Part shown: one piece after another, positions 1-8,720 of the stretch
Numbering within the stretch: position 1 is the stretch's first letter
How the letters are laid out: the number at the start of each line of letters is the position of its first letter
Assembly: GCF_002303925.1 (NCBI RefSeq)
Contig: NZ_MRCS01000026.1
Span: 25,824 to 89,823 of the forward strand
DNA from: Pseudomonas sp. ACN8
Lineage (GTDB): Bacteria; Pseudomonadota; Gammaproteobacteria; Pseudomonadales; Pseudomonadaceae
Reading direction: 5' to 3'
DNA length: 64,000 nucleotides
Translations under genes and position numbers: made by a program
Notes under the pieces: generated by a model
What the model saw: only the letters and a program-made list of their open reading frames with translations
The model's database searches: none
Told to the model about the DNA's origin: nothing

Positions 1-1
1 C

Positions 2-91
2 GGCATCAGTGAAGCCGAAGGCCGCCAGCCACCGTCCCACCGCGCCATGCTCGGCAACCCGCGCCAGCAGCATCCGGCGCGGGTGGTCTGA
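2..91 (+). CDS. 3' end of a truncated upstream gene
   Basis: An open frame enters from the left edge and stops at TGA 89-91, giving the last 29 residues of a protein (ending HPARVV). The Arg/Pro/Gln-rich tail has no motif I recognise, so no function is proposed. A steroid-pathway gene missing from the window (kshA, hsaD, a regulator) could lie here, but nothing in these residues supports that. Confidence 0.45.
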   Translation, partial: GISEAEGRQPPSHRAMLGNPRQQHPARVV

Positions 92-115
92 GCCGTCCAG
101 TCATACACAAAAATC

Positions 116-206
116 TGTAGGAGCGAGCCTGCTCGCGATGACGGCAGAACATTCAACATCTATGTTGACTGACCTGACGCTATCGCGAGCAAGCTCGATC
201 CCACAG
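116..206. repeat. REP pair (REPIN), spacer family 1
   Basis: A GAGCGAGCCTGCTCGCGATG half at 116-140 faces its inverted copy at about 181-206. The spacer holds the CATTCAACATC...ATGTTGACTGAC sequence shared with the pairs near 9864, 10846 and 18671. It lies in the gap between the partial gene and the acyl-CoA ligase. Confidence 0.85.
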
Positions 207-249
207 TTGATCTGTGTCGGACGCGAAATCTGTGTACACCCTCGAACAT

Positions 250-333
250 TGTAGGAGCGAGCCTGCTCGCGATGGTCTATCAGTTGCATTGATGTCGACT
301 GACACACCATCGCGAGCAGGCTCGCTCCTACAG
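250..333. repeat. REP pair (REPIN)
   Basis: This is the second inverted REP pair in the same gap, with halves at 250-274 and 309-333. It ends only 10 bp beyond the stop of the leftward acyl-CoA ligase gene, so its transcript could fold into a 3' hairpin for that mRNA. Confidence 0.85.
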
Positions 334-342
334 GGATTGCGT

Positions 343-1923
343 TTAGTCTGCGGGCTGCAGTGCCCACTCGCGCAACACATTCTTGGTCACTTTGCCCGCC
401 GCATTGATCGGCATCTTCTGCAGCACCTGCACCCGGCGCGGAACCTTGTAGTTGGCCATCTGCTCGCGGCACCAGGCGAGGAACCGCGCCTGTTCGATTT
501 CCACACCTGGTGCGGGCAGCAGGAACGCCATCGCCACTTCACCCATGCGCTCATCGGGAATGCCGATCACCGCTGCCTGGGCCACGCCCGGATAGGTCAG
601 CAAGCACTGTTCGATCTCCGCCGGGTACACATTGAAGCCGCCGGTGATGAACATGTCCTTGAGGCGGTCGGTGATGCGCAGGTAACCCTGCTCGTCGAGC
701 ATGCCGATGTCGCCGGTGTGCAGCCAGCCGTCGGCGTCGAGAATTTCCTGGCTGGCTTCGGGGTTGTTCAGATAACCCTGCATCAGGTTGTAGCCGCGAA
801 TCTGCACTTCACCGGGAACGCTCGCCGGCTGGCTGCGACCGCTGCTGCCGACACAACGCACTTCAACTCCCGGCATCGCCCGGCCACTGGTGTTGGCGAC
901 CCGTTCCGCAGAGTCACCGGCGCGGCAGATCGTGGCGAAACCGCAGACTTCCGTCAGGCCATACGCGGTGACGATGGTGGCGAAGCCCAGTTCGTCGCGC
1001 ATGCGGTGGATCATCTCCACGGGAATCGCCGCCGCCCCGGTCACTGCCACGCGCAAGGAACTCAGGTCGAATTCGTTGCGCTGCGGATGGGCCAGCAACG
1101 ACTGATACAACGTCGGTGGCCCGGGCAACACGGTGATGCGTTCCCGTTGCACGCATTCGAGCACGGCCTGCACGTCGAACACTTGCTGCGGCAGCAGAGT
1201 GCAGCCACGCATCAACGCCGCCAGCCAACCGGCCTTGTAGCCGAAGGAGTGGAAGAACGGATTGACGATCAGGTAGCGATCGCTCTCGCGCAAGCCGACG
1301 ATATCGCTCCAGTCACGCACGATGCGCAGGTTCTGGCCGTGGCTGGTCATCACGCCTTTGGGTTTGCCGGTGGTGCCGGAGGTGAACAGCACGTCGGACA
1401 AGGCCTGCGGGCCAACGCTCTGTTCGCGGGTACGCAGGGCCAGGTGCGGCACGTCGATCCCCAGGTCCATAAACCGTTCCCAGGCCAGGGTGCCTGAGTT
1501 GGCACCGCGTACGCTGACGATGTGGCGCAGCTCAGGCAGATCCTCGGACGCCAGCATGCCGGGATAGTCCGCACCAAGAAACTCGCCGATGGCAAACAGT
1601 ACGCAGGTGCCGCTTTCTCGCAGGATGTAGCCGGCCTCGCTGCCTTTCATCCGGGTATTGAGCGGCACCAGGGCGGCGCCGACACTTTGCAGGGCACCGG
1701 CGGCGACAATCCATTCCCACACGTTGGGTGCCCAGACCGCCACGCGGTCCCCGACCTGTACGTCGAGGGCCAGCAGTGCGCGGGCAGCCTGGCGGCGCAG
1801 TTGGTCCAGTTGTCGGTAACTGATGACGAGGCCCGCGTCCTTGATGGCCGGGCGATCGCCGTAGGCCTGGGCAGCGTTGGCGAACAGTTGAGCGATGGTC
1901 AGTGCGGTGGCGACAGGCGGCAT
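343..1923 (-). CDS. fadD3: FadD3-like acyl-CoA synthetase (HIP-CoA ligase)
   Basis: This 526-residue ANL-superfamily ligase probably activates the C/D-ring propanoate left after removal of steroid rings A/B (HIP) as its CoA thioester. Visible marks are the P-loop TSGTTGKPKG at 181-190, the hinge motif in GWLHTGDIG near residue 395, and a C-terminal catalytic Lys in NAAGKVTKN. ATG 1923 follows a GGGGAGG Shine-Dalgarno. It is the last gene of the leftward block, 72 bp after an SDR gene. The family is broad. The FadD3 assignment rests on its general resemblance plus ipdAB, ipdC and echA20 in the same cluster; a generic medium-chain ligase is the alternative. Confidence 0.7.
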   Translation of the reverse strand: MPPVATALTIAQLFANAAQAYGDRPAIKDAGLVISYRQLDQLRRQAARALLALDVQVGDRVAVWAPNVWEWIVAAGALQSVGAALVPLNTRMKGSEAGYILRESGTCVLFAIGEFLGADYPGMLASEDLPELRHIVSVRGANSGTLAWERFMDLGIDVPHLALRTREQSVGPQALSDVLFTSGTTGKPKGVMTSHGQNLRIVRDWSDIVGLRESDRYLIVNPFFHSFGYKAGWLAALMRGCTLLPQQVFDVQAVLECVQRERITVLPGPPTLYQSLLAHPQRNEFDLSSLRVAVTGAAAIPVEMIHRMRDELGFATIVTAYGLTEVCGFATICRAGDSAERVANTSGRAMPGVEVRCVGSSGRSQPASVPGEVQIRGYNLMQGYLNNPEASQEILDADGWLHTGDIGMLDEQGYLRITDRLKDMFITGGFNVYPAEIEQCLLTYPGVAQAAVIGIPDERMGEVAMAFLLPAPGVEIEQARFLAWCREQMANYKVPRRVQVLQKMPINAAGKVTKNVLREWALQPAD

Positions 1924-1995
1924 GGGGCCTCCCCGATTAGAAGACAGTTGCGAAAAAGGGAGTAGGCCGGGCAGGGCGCCCGGCCGGATAACGAA

Positions 1996-2742
1996 TTACT
2001 GGGCGGGCGGGGCGAAACGGCGACCGGCGGAGAAACCACCGTCCACGGCGATCATCTGGCCGCTGACAAAGGACGCTTCGTCGGAGGCCAGGAACAGCGC
2101 GACGTTGGCCACTTCTTCCGGTTGCCCGGAGCGGCTGAGCATATGCTGCGAGGCGAAGAAGGCGTGGAACGCGTCGTTGTCACGGACCATGCTGGTCATC
2201 GGCGTTTCGATCAGGCCCGGGCACAAACCGTTGACGCGCACGTTGGCGTAGCCGTAGTCGATGGCCATCGAGCGGGTCAGTTGGTTGATGCCGCCCTTGG
2301 ACACGTTGTAGGCCACGTTGCCGTCGCAGCCTTGCAGGCCGAAGATCGAACCGACGTTGATGATCGAGCCATTGCGTTGTTCAACCATCGACGCCAGCGC
2401 GTACTTGCTGGTGAGCATGCTGCCGGTCAGGTTGATGTCCATTACCCGTTGCCAGTTGGCGGTGGTGGTCTGGGTCACGCTGCCCTGGTCGGCGACGCCA
2501 GCGGCATTGACCAGCACGTCGATGCGTCCGAAGCGGTTGATGACTTCTTGCATGACCTGCTGCACCTGCGCTTCGTCGCGCACGTCCAGGGTCATGAACA
2601 GGCCGGGAAAGTCTGCCGGTGCGCTGCCGATGTCCAGCCCGACCACTTGCGCGCCTTCGGCCGCGAAACGGCGCACGCAGGCCAGACCGATCCCCGAAGC
2701 GCCGCCGGTGACCACCGCGACCTTATTCTGCAAACGAGCCAT
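1996..2742 (-). CDS. SDR-family oxidoreductase
   Basis: This is a 248-residue classical short-chain dehydrogenase/reductase. It has the NAD(P) motif TGGASGIG near residue 12, the NAAG motif near 84, and the catalytic Ser plus YxxxK (YNVSK) near 150. It could oxidise a hydroxyl on a steroid or on a HIP-CoA beta-oxidation intermediate (the IpdF role), but the substrate cannot be read from the sequence. It starts at ATG 2742 after an AGAGGTG Shine-Dalgarno. About 65 bp upstream is one copy of the cluster's dyad motif (2808-2826), so it probably starts its own transcription unit with fadD3 behind it. Confidence 0.75.
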   Translation of the reverse strand: MARLQNKVAVVTGGASGIGLACVRRFAAEGAQVVGLDIGSAPADFPGLFMTLDVRDEAQVQQVMQEVINRFGRIDVLVNAAGVADQGSVTQTTTANWQRVMDINLTGSMLTSKYALASMVEQRNGSIINVGSIFGLQGCDGNVAYNVSKGGINQLTRSMAIDYGYANVRVNGLCPGLIETPMTSMVRDNDAFHAFFASQHMLSRSGQPEEVANVALFLASDEASFVSGQMIAVDGGFSAGRRFAPPAQ

Positions 2743-2807
2743 AACTGCACCTCTTTATTGTTGTGGGCTAATGCTGTGGCCGAGTCTAACCGCTGACCGG
2801 GCCTGGG

Positions 2808-2826
2808 TGATCGTCCAATGAGACTA
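2808..2826 (-). promoter_or_regulatory. Putative operator, dyad motif copy 3
   Basis: Read on the minus strand the site is CTTAGTCTCATTGGACGAT. It matches the sites near 7081-7099 and 10967-10985 over about 18 bases with the core GTCY-N4-GGAC. It lies about 65 bp upstream of the SDR start codon. The role as an activator or repressor site is inferred from recurrence and placement. Confidence 0.55.
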
Positions 2827-2858
2827 AGCAACAGATCTCAAGACCGGCACATTTCAAC

Positions 2859-2958
2859 TGTAGGAGCGAGCCTGCTCGCGAAAAACGCCCGGGCACCGCG
2901 GTCATTCAGATAGGGCGCGTTATCGTTGACGTCCATCGCGAGCAGGCTCGCTCCTACA
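2859..2958. repeat. REP pair (REPIN), spacer family 2
   Basis: Inverted REP halves at 2859-2881 and 2935-2958 enclose a spacer ending CGTTATCGTTGACGTCC. That spacer is shared with the pairs near 10064, 20000, 21064 and 21730. It occupies the gap between the KshB-like reductase and the SDR promoter region. Confidence 0.85.
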
Positions 2959-2973
2959 GGGGGATGCGTATCT

Positions 2974-4056
2974 TCAATCGGGGAATTTCAGGTGTACCTT
3001 GGCGCCGGTTGGTCGGCTCTGGCAGGCCAGGGTCCAGCCGTCGGCCAGTTCCTTGGGCGTCAGCACATCGTTGCGTGCCAACTGAACCTCGCCTTCCTTG
3101 ACCACACACATGCACGCGCCGCAGAAACCTTCTTCACAGGACGACGGCACATCCAGGCCGGCGGCCTTGCAACTTTGCAGCAGGGTGTCGCCCGGCTGGC
3201 AGGTAATTTCGTGTTGCTGGCCATCGAGTTCGACGATCAGCGCTTTGCACTGCGAACCCATCGCTGCCTCGCGGGCGAGGGCTTCTTCGGCCAATAGTTC
3301 GTCGGGGTCCGGCGGTGAGACGAAACGTTCGACATGGATCCGCTCGGCCGCTTCGCCCAGTGCCAGCAGCGCGCGCTCCACGGTGTCCATGAACGGTCCC
3401 GGCCCGCAGATGAAGTAGTCGCCGCCGGCCGACCCGCGCAGCAGATGACGGACCTGATGGTCCGTCAGGAAACCCTGCACCGAATCGAGGACGTGCACCA
3501 CGTGCAGTTGATCAGGATGCGCCTTGATCAACCGGCACAGCTCGTCCTTGAAAATCACCGACGCTTCATCGCGGTTGGCGTAGATCAACTTGATCGGCCG
3601 CCGACTGCTGTGCAGCACTGATTTGAGAATGGAAAACACCGGGGTGATGCCCGAACCGCCCCCGAACAGGACCAGGGGCTTTTCGGTGTCCGCCTGCGGG
3701 TCCAGGCAGAACAGCCCGGCCGGTGGCAGTACTTCCAGCCAGTCGCCGACCTGCACTTCGTTCATCCAGTTCGACACCCGGCCGCCGTCGACCCGTTTCA
3801 CCGTGACCTTGGGCAGCGCGTCCGCGAGGGGCGAGCTGGCCATGGAATAGCAACGGGTCAACAGTTTGCCGGCCAAGGGCACGCGAAAACTCAGGAACTG
3901 GCCCGGTTTGTAGCGAAAGCGCTCACGCAGGGTTGGCGGTACGTCCAGCACCAGCGAGCGCGCATCGGCGGTCTCGTCGATCACCGCGCACACTTGCAAT
4001 GAGACACTTCCCGTCGTGTGTTCGGCCGGGGTCAGGTTCTGTTGTTGCGTGCCCAT
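2974..4056 (-). CDS. kshB: KshB-like ferredoxin-NAD(P)H reductase with C-terminal 2Fe-2S domain
   Basis: This 360-residue flavodoxin-reductase-type electron transfer protein has an FAD domain with RCYSMASSP near residue 68, an NAD-binding lobe with GGGSGITP near 130 and CGPGPFM near 215. A plant-type 2Fe-2S domain follows, with ligands in CEEGFCGACMC and a distal TLACQS. This layout is that of KshB, the reductase of 3-ketosteroid 9alpha-hydroxylase, and also of PaaE/HmpA-type reductases. Its oxygenase partner KshA is not in the window. ATG 4056 (MGTQQQ) is preferred over an in-frame GTG at 4062 because GAGGTG lies at proper spacing before it. It follows the SDR gene by 13 bp. Confidence 0.7.
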   Translation of the reverse strand: MGTQQQNLTPAEHTTGSVSLQVCAVIDETADARSLVLDVPPTLRERFRYKPGQFLSFRVPLAGKLLTRCYSMASSPLADALPKVTVKRVDGGRVSNWMNEVQVGDWLEVLPPAGLFCLDPQADTEKPLVLFGGGSGITPVFSILKSVLHSSRRPIKLIYANRDEASVIFKDELCRLIKAHPDQLHVVHVLDSVQGFLTDHQVRHLLRGSAGGDYFICGPGPFMDTVERALLALGEAAERIHVERFVSPPDPDELLAEEALAREAAMGSQCKALIVELDGQQHEITCQPGDTLLQSCKAAGLDVPSSCEEGFCGACMCVVKEGEVQLARNDVLTPKELADGWTLACQSRPTGAKVHLKFPD

Positions 4057-4069
4057 GTTCACCTCGACC

Positions 4070-4825
4070 TCAGAGCCCGCTGATCAGCTGGGCGTTGTCG
4101 ACGCGGATCTCGGCACCGTTGACGAATCGCGACTCGTCGGCGGCGAGGAACAGCACCACGTTGGCAATGTCCCGTGGCGCGGCCATTCGGTTCATCGGGT
4201 CCTGGTCCAGCGCTTCCTGCGGGATCGGTTGACCACCGGCCAGGGCCTGGGTCATCGGCGTGTTCACGCCATCGGGGTGCACGCTGTTGCAGCGGATGCG
4301 GTAACCCTGTTGCTTGCAGTGCAAGGCGATGGAGCGGGTCATCGCCGCCACTGCGCCTTTGGACGCCGAGTAGGCACAGAACATCGGCATTGCGCCCAAG
4401 GCCGCCACCGACGACATGTTGATGATCGAGCCGCCGCCGGTTTCCTTCATGGCCTGGATCGCGTACTTGCAGCCGAGGAAGTAGCCTTCGCCGTTGATCT
4501 TCTGCACTTTCTGCCACAGTTCCAGCGTGGTGTCTTCGATGCTGCCCAGGGCCAGGATCGCGGCGTTGTTGACCAATACATCGAGACGGCCGAAGTGTTC
4601 GACGGTGGTCTTGACCACGTGTTGCCAATCGCTTTCGCTGGCGATGTCGTGGCGGATGAATAGCGCGTTGCTGCCGATCTCGGCGGCAACCTGACGGCCA
4701 GCCTCTTCGTTGAGATCGGTCAGCACCACTTTGGCGCCTTCGCGGGCCAGCAGCAGGGCGTCTTGGCGACCGATGCCGCTGGCGGCGCCGGTGATGATGC
4801 AGACTTTGCCTTCTACACGTTGCAT
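4070..4825 (-). CDS. 3beta/17beta-hydroxysteroid dehydrogenase-like SDR
   Basis: This 251-residue SDR has TGAASGIG near residue 13, NNAA near 88 and YSASK near 154. The C-terminal half carries CNSVHPDGVNTPMTQ and ends RVDNAQLISGL. This closely parallels the NSIHPDG...TPM segment and ADNS...GL tail that I recall for Comamonas testosteroni 3beta/17beta-HSD. It would oxidise ring hydroxyls of C19 steroids to ketones. A good Shine-Dalgarno (CAGGAGAAC) precedes ATG 4825. The start overlaps the end of the upstream flavoprotein gene by 13 bp, which points to translational coupling. Confidence 0.7.
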   Translation of the reverse strand: MQRVEGKVCIITGAASGIGRQDALLLAREGAKVVLTDLNEEAGRQVAAEIGSNALFIRHDIASESDWQHVVKTTVEHFGRLDVLVNNAAILALGSIEDTTLELWQKVQKINGEGYFLGCKYAIQAMKETGGGSIINMSSVAALGAMPMFCAYSASKGAVAAMTRSIALHCKQQGYRIRCNSVHPDGVNTPMTQALAGGQPIPQEALDQDPMNRMAAPRDIANVVLFLAADESRFVNGAEIRVDNAQLISGL

Positions 4826-6492
4826 TGTTGTTCTCCTGATCGTGCGGTTTGAAGTGCGAATTGGTCGGCCACGTGGGCGGCAGCCCGGCGACCGGAAAAG
4901 ATGCAGTCGGCCAATGACAGGCCGGAGACATAAAGGTTGGACGCGACACCGACAGCGTTACGGCCGGCGCTGTAGAGCCCGTTTATTGGCTGGCCGGCGT
5001 GGTCCAGCACCTGTCCGCTGGCCTCGCAGACCTTCAGCCCGCCGAGGGTGATGACCGGGCAGGGGAAGAGCTTGCTGTCGAAAGACAGGTCGAGGGCGTA
5101 CCACGGACCCTGGTCGAGGTTGGCGAGCATCGCGGCGGACTTGCCGAACTCGTCGGCGACCTCACCGCGTGCCGCGCGGGAATAGCGTTCGACACTCTGG
5201 CGCAGCAGTTCCGGCGGCAGGTTGCAGCGTTTGGCCAACCCGGCCAGGCTGTTGCTGCGCTTGGCGTTGAACAGCAGGTTGAGCAGCACCGGCAGGCGCT
5301 GGAAATTCCAGACTTTGCCCGGGCCGACCTGGCGCAGCGCTTCGCGCACCAGCTCACGGTTGAGTACCAGAATGGCTCGGCCTTCCTGTTCTTCGACCAT
5401 GGCGTGGCCGAGGGTCGCGCCGTAGATTTCTTCGTTGGCGTAACGCTGTCCGCGGGCATTGACGATCAGTCCCCGGGCCCAGGCCAGTGGCGGGTTGATG
5501 AAACGCCAGGCGCTGACCTTGTCCATCCGCGCCACGCTGCCACCGGCGCTCTGGCCCAGGGCGATGCCGCTGCCATTGCACCCGGTGGCGCCCAGCGGCA
5601 GGCCGGCCAGGTATTGCGGCGCGTGTTGGCGCACCAGATCGCGATTGAAGATAAAGCCGCCGCTGCTCAGCAGCACCGCCCGTTCGGCGCGAATCAATTG
5701 CCGAATGGCGCTGCTCTGTTCGATGCGACGCTGCCGGGCGCGCAAGCGGTCGGCCAATGCCGGAGCGTACATATGAATGGCCGCGGCCCAGCGCGACAGA
5801 CGCGCATGTTGTTTGGCGGCGCGGCTACCCGACGGCAGTTGCCAGGCTTCAACACCGATGACTTTGTCGTCGAGGTCGAGCACCAGTCGCCGTACTTCGC
5901 ACTGGCTGCGCAGGCGTGCGCCATGACGCAAGGCGCTGGCCTTGAGCGGCGCGAACAGGCTGGCACCGGACATGCCCGGGCCTTGGGTGCGGTGGCCACG
6001 GGGCGCCGGCTTGGCGCTGGCGGCATAGGCCGGCACGGCTTCGTTGCCGGAGTAATAGAGATAGTACTGGTCGCTCGGGTACGAGGTTTTATGCGGTGGC
6101 ACGCTGGCCTCGAAGGCCGCGCCTTGTCGCTCCAGCCAGGCCAGTTGCTCGCGGCTGCCGTCGCAGAAGTGCTTTAGGGTTTCGCCGCTGACGGCTTCCC
6201 CGACTTCCTGACGCAGGTAATTGAACATGGCTTCGCTGCTGTCTTCGTAGCCAGCCTGACGCTGATACGGCGTACCGCCGCCGGCATACACCACGCCACC
6301 GCTGAGTGCCGTGGCGCCGCCGCCTTCGAAGCGATCCAGTGCGAGCACCGACAAGCCGCGAGCACTGGCTTCGATGGCGGCACAGGCGCCGGCACCGCCA
6401 AACCCGACGATCAGCAAGTCGCAGCGGTCGTCCCATGGCAACTGGTCGGCGCTGTTCACTCGCAACGCCGTCAACCGGTTCAGGCTGTCCAT
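4813..6492 (-). CDS. FAD-dependent steroid dehydrogenase-like flavoprotein (KstD/fumarate reductase superfamily)
   Basis: This 559-residue FAD_binding_2-family protein has the dinucleotide motif VGFGGAGACAA near residue 30 and GGGATALSGGVVYAGGG near 57. A C-terminal substrate/FAD segment, SAGRNAVG...SGLSLADCIFSGRRA, lies near 520. The superfamily includes 3-ketosteroid delta1- and delta4-dehydrogenases. The N-terminal pattern differs from classical KstD (GSGAG, GG-SA-SGG-WIP), so it may be a different steroid or enoate dehydrogenase. It lies 9 bp after hsaB and overlaps the next SDR gene, in one operon. Rings A/B of a steroid would need such an enzyme before HsaAB acts. Confidence 0.6.
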   Translation of the reverse strand: MDSLNRLTALRVNSADQLPWDDRCDLLIVGFGGAGACAAIEASARGLSVLALDRFEGGGATALSGGVVYAGGGTPYQRQAGYEDSSEAMFNYLRQEVGEAVSGETLKHFCDGSREQLAWLERQGAAFEASVPPHKTSYPSDQYYLYYSGNEAVPAYAASAKPAPRGHRTQGPGMSGASLFAPLKASALRHGARLRSQCEVRRLVLDLDDKVIGVEAWQLPSGSRAAKQHARLSRWAAAIHMYAPALADRLRARQRRIEQSSAIRQLIRAERAVLLSSGGFIFNRDLVRQHAPQYLAGLPLGATGCNGSGIALGQSAGGSVARMDKVSAWRFINPPLAWARGLIVNARGQRYANEEIYGATLGHAMVEEQEGRAILVLNRELVREALRQVGPGKVWNFQRLPVLLNLLFNAKRSNSLAGLAKRCNLPPELLRQSVERYSRAARGEVADEFGKSAAMLANLDQGPWYALDLSFDSKLFPCPVITLGGLKVCEASGQVLDHAGQPINGLYSAGRNAVGVASNLYVSGLSLADCIFSGRRAAAHVADQFALQTARSGEQQCNV

Positions 6493-6501
6493 GTTCGGGC
6501 C

Positions 6502-7017
6502 TCAGCCAGCAGCAGCGAGAGAAGGTGCGGGTTTGGCGGTGGTGGTATAGCTGCCGTCGAGGTAGACCAGCGGGGTGATTTCGGCGGTGGTGTGGATCTG
6601 CAGGATGCGCCCGATGAACACGGTGTGGGTGCCGTAGCTGAAGTGGCCGTCCTGGCGGCAGAGGATTGCCGACTGCGCATCACCCAGGTAAGGAATACCG
6701 CCGGGGCTGGTCAGCCAGTTGCCACGGTCGAAGCGCGCTTCGCCCTTGATTGCACCGCTGCACAGGTTGGCCAGGTCTTGTTGTTCGACGCCGAGGATGT
6801 TGACGCAGAAGTCGGCGCCGGTCGCCAGTGCGGCGTGGGGCGAGGCGGTCTTGTTGACGCAGATCAGCAGCGATGGCGGCTCGGTGCTCAGGGAGTCAAC
6901 GGCCGTGGCGGCCATGGCGAAGCGTTCGGTGCCGTTGCTGGTGCTGATAATGGTGACTGACTTGGCCAGGCGGCGCATGGCCTGGAGCATGTCGGCTTTG
7001 AGATTGACGTCGTTCAT
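6502..7017 (-). CDS. hsaB: Flavin reductase component HsaB-like
   Basis: This 171-residue flavin_reduct-domain protein starts MNDVNLKADMLQ and carries the GTHTVFIG segment near residue 137 typical of the HpaC/HsaB family. It would supply reduced flavin to the oxygenase HsaA, encoded divergently at 7413. The open frame extends to 7083, but residues before ATG 7017 look non-coding and would cover the putative operator at 7081-7099. ATG 7017 is therefore chosen. It heads the leftward operon. Confidence 0.72.
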   Translation of the reverse strand: MNDVNLKADMLQAMRRLAKSVTIISTSNGTERFAMAATAVDSLSTEPPSLLICVNKTASPHAALATGADFCVNILGVEQQDLANLCSGAIKGEARFDRGNWLTSPGGIPYLGDAQSAILCRQDGHFSYGTHTVFIGRILQIHTTAEITPLVYLDGSYTTTAKPAPSLAAAG

Positions 7018-7080
7018 CGCACTGGGCCTTTTTGTTGGTTGGGGAGTGCGATGGATTCTTGCGCTGACGTCTAGCGCAAA

Positions 7081-7099
7081 CATCGTCCGAGGGGACTAG
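7081..7099 (-). promoter_or_regulatory. Putative operator, dyad motif copy 1
   Basis: On the minus strand it reads CCTAGTCCCCTCGGACGATG, with a perfect GTCC-N4-GGAC core, about 65 bp upstream of the hsaB start. It sits in the divergent hsaB/hsaA control region, with a REP pair between it and hsaA. Confidence 0.6.
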
Positions 7100-7133
7100 G
7101 CATCAGGCCATTTCAATGTTGAATGTGCCGGCC

Positions 7134-7228
7134 CCATCGCCAGCAGGCTGGCTCCCACAGGGTTGGTGGTTGTTCACTGATTTTGTGTACGACGCTAATC
7201 CCTGTGGGAGCCAGCCTGCTGGCGATGG
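7134..7228. repeat. REP pair, GCCAGCAGGCTGGC subtype
   Basis: Two inverted halves (7134-7160 and 7200-7228) carry the variant CATCGCCAGCAGGCTGGCTCCCAC. They lie between the hsaB operator and the hsaA gene. The rest of the 7100-7412 gap shows no gene. Confidence 0.85.
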
Positions 7229-7412
7229 CGGCCTGCCAACCAACACACCTCTTTCAGATGTACCCCAAGTAACTGTTGTCCCAAAACCACATGGTCCGTT
7301 TGAGGGATGCCCGCCGCTTTGCGCATTGTTTGAATGCCAGTGTAGGGGCGCTACACCCGCCCCGTTGCACGCGCGCCCCGGCGGATGGGGTGAACAAAGG
7401 AGAACAATAAAA

Positions 7413-8597
7413 ATGCTCAACCAAGACCTGATTCGCCAGCGTCTGAGCCAACGTGCCCGCGAGTTGGTGCCGATCCTGCGTGAGCGCGCCCTGAATGCCG
7501 CGCAAGCCGGGCAGTTGCCTGAAGAAACCCTGAAGGATTTCCAGGACGCCGGGTTCTTTCGCATCCTGCAACCGTCCCGTTGGGAAGGCTATGAACTGGA
7601 GCCCAAGGATTTCTTCGACGTACAGATGACCCTGGCCGAAGGCTGCATGTCGTCTGCCTGGGTGCTGGGGGTGGTAGCGATCCACAACTGGCAATTGGCG
7701 CTGTTCGACGACCGCGCGGCCCAGGATGTCTGGGGTAGCGACTCCAGCGTGTTGATCTCCTCTTCCTATATGCCGGTGGGCAAGGTCGAGCGGGTCGAGG
7801 GTGGCTTCAAGTTGAGCGGTCGCTGGGGTTTTTCTTCCGGCAGCAAGCATTGCGACTGGGCGTTCCTCGGTGCGCTGGTGCCGTCGGCAGAGGCGGGCGG
7901 GGCGCCGGATTATCGGACGTTCCTGGTGCCGCGTAGCGACTATCAGATTCTCGACAACTGGAACGTGATGGGCCTGGAAGCCACCGGTTCCCACGACATT
8001 CTGGTGGAGAACGCCTTCGTTCCCGAGTACCGCACCCATCGCGCGTTCGACGGTTTCATGCAGAACAGTCCGGGCAATGCGGTGAACACCGCACCGTTGT
8101 TCCGCCTGCCGTTCGGGCAGATTTTCGTGCGTGCGGTTTCGTCGTCGGCCATCGGTGCCCTGCAAGGCGCGGTGGATCAGTTTGTCGAGCACAACCGTGC
8201 CCGGGTCGGGGTCAATGACGGGCGCAAGATGGTCCAGGACCCGGCTGCGCAATCGGCGTTGGCCAATGCCATGGTCTGCGTCGACGAGTGCAAGACCGTG
8301 TTGCATCGCAACTTCGCCCTGATGCTGGAGCGCGCGCAGAAAGGGGAGGCGTTGAGCATGCCTGAACGGGTGAAGATGCGTTACGACTCGGCGCTGGTGG
8401 CCGACAAGTGCGCCAAGGCCGTTGGCGATCTGATGTTCAACAGCGGTGCTTCGACGATCTTCCGCAGTCATCCGATCAACCGTGCGTTCCGCGACATTCA
8501 CACCGGTCGCGCCCACGTCGCCAACAGCCCGGCCAAGTACGCCTGGAACCTTGGCGGCGTCAGCATGGGGCAGGACAGCAGCGACTTTTTCCTCTGA
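7413..8597 (+). CDS. hsaA: HsaA-like flavin-dependent monooxygenase (3-HSA hydroxylase)
   Basis: This 394-residue protein has the acyl-CoA-dehydrogenase fold of two-component flavin monooxygenases. It has the same length and recognisable segments of actinobacterial HsaA: QPSRWEG, VHNWQLALF, SSGSKHCDW, MGLEATGSHDI. HsaA with HsaB converts the 9,10-seco phenol 3-HSA to the catechol 3,4-DHSA. ATG 7413 follows AAAGGAGAACAATAAAA; the longer open frame upstream runs through a REP pair and is rejected. HsaC, the next enzyme of the route, is at 11085. Confidence 0.8.
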   Translation: MLNQDLIRQRLSQRARELVPILRERALNAAQAGQLPEETLKDFQDAGFFRILQPSRWEGYELEPKDFFDVQMTLAEGCMSSAWVLGVVAIHNWQLALFDDRAAQDVWGSDSSVLISSSYMPVGKVERVEGGFKLSGRWGFSSGSKHCDWAFLGALVPSAEAGGAPDYRTFLVPRSDYQILDNWNVMGLEATGSHDILVENAFVPEYRTHRAFDGFMQNSPGNAVNTAPLFRLPFGQIFVRAVSSSAIGALQGAVDQFVEHNRARVGVNDGRKMVQDPAAQSALANAMVCVDECKTVLHRNFALMLERAQKGEALSMPERVKMRYDSALVADKCAKAVGDLMFNSGASTIFRSHPINRAFRDIHTGRAHVANSPAKYAWNLGGVSMGQDSSDFFL

Positions 8598-8615
8598 CGC
8601 GATGCCACGAATCAG

Positions 8616-8633
8616 CTAGTCCGTTTGCGTGAT
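8616..8633 (+). promoter_or_regulatory. Degenerate copy of the cluster dyad motif
   Basis: CTAGTCCGTTTGCGTGAT shares about 13 of 18 bases with the motif at 10967-10985, but its right half-site is lost (GCGT for GGAC). It lies about 90 bp before the LLM flavoprotein start, the same placement as the better copies. Confidence 0.3.
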
Positions 8634-8720
8634 TCGAGCGCCCTGCCAATACCCGAGCATGGGCGCAAGGCGAAGGTCTACGGCGCCGACTGCGCATCCA
8701 AATAAGCACAAGGATCAACC

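Noticed and set aside
116..333. Regular palindromes as CRISPR or tRNA-like elements
   Set aside because: They are inverted REP pairs with related spacers and no cas genes nearby.
214..1497. 427-codon plus-strand frame
   Set aside because: It is antisense to the fadD3-like gene, begins inside REP sequences and has His/Gln/Arg-rich composition typical of shadow frames.
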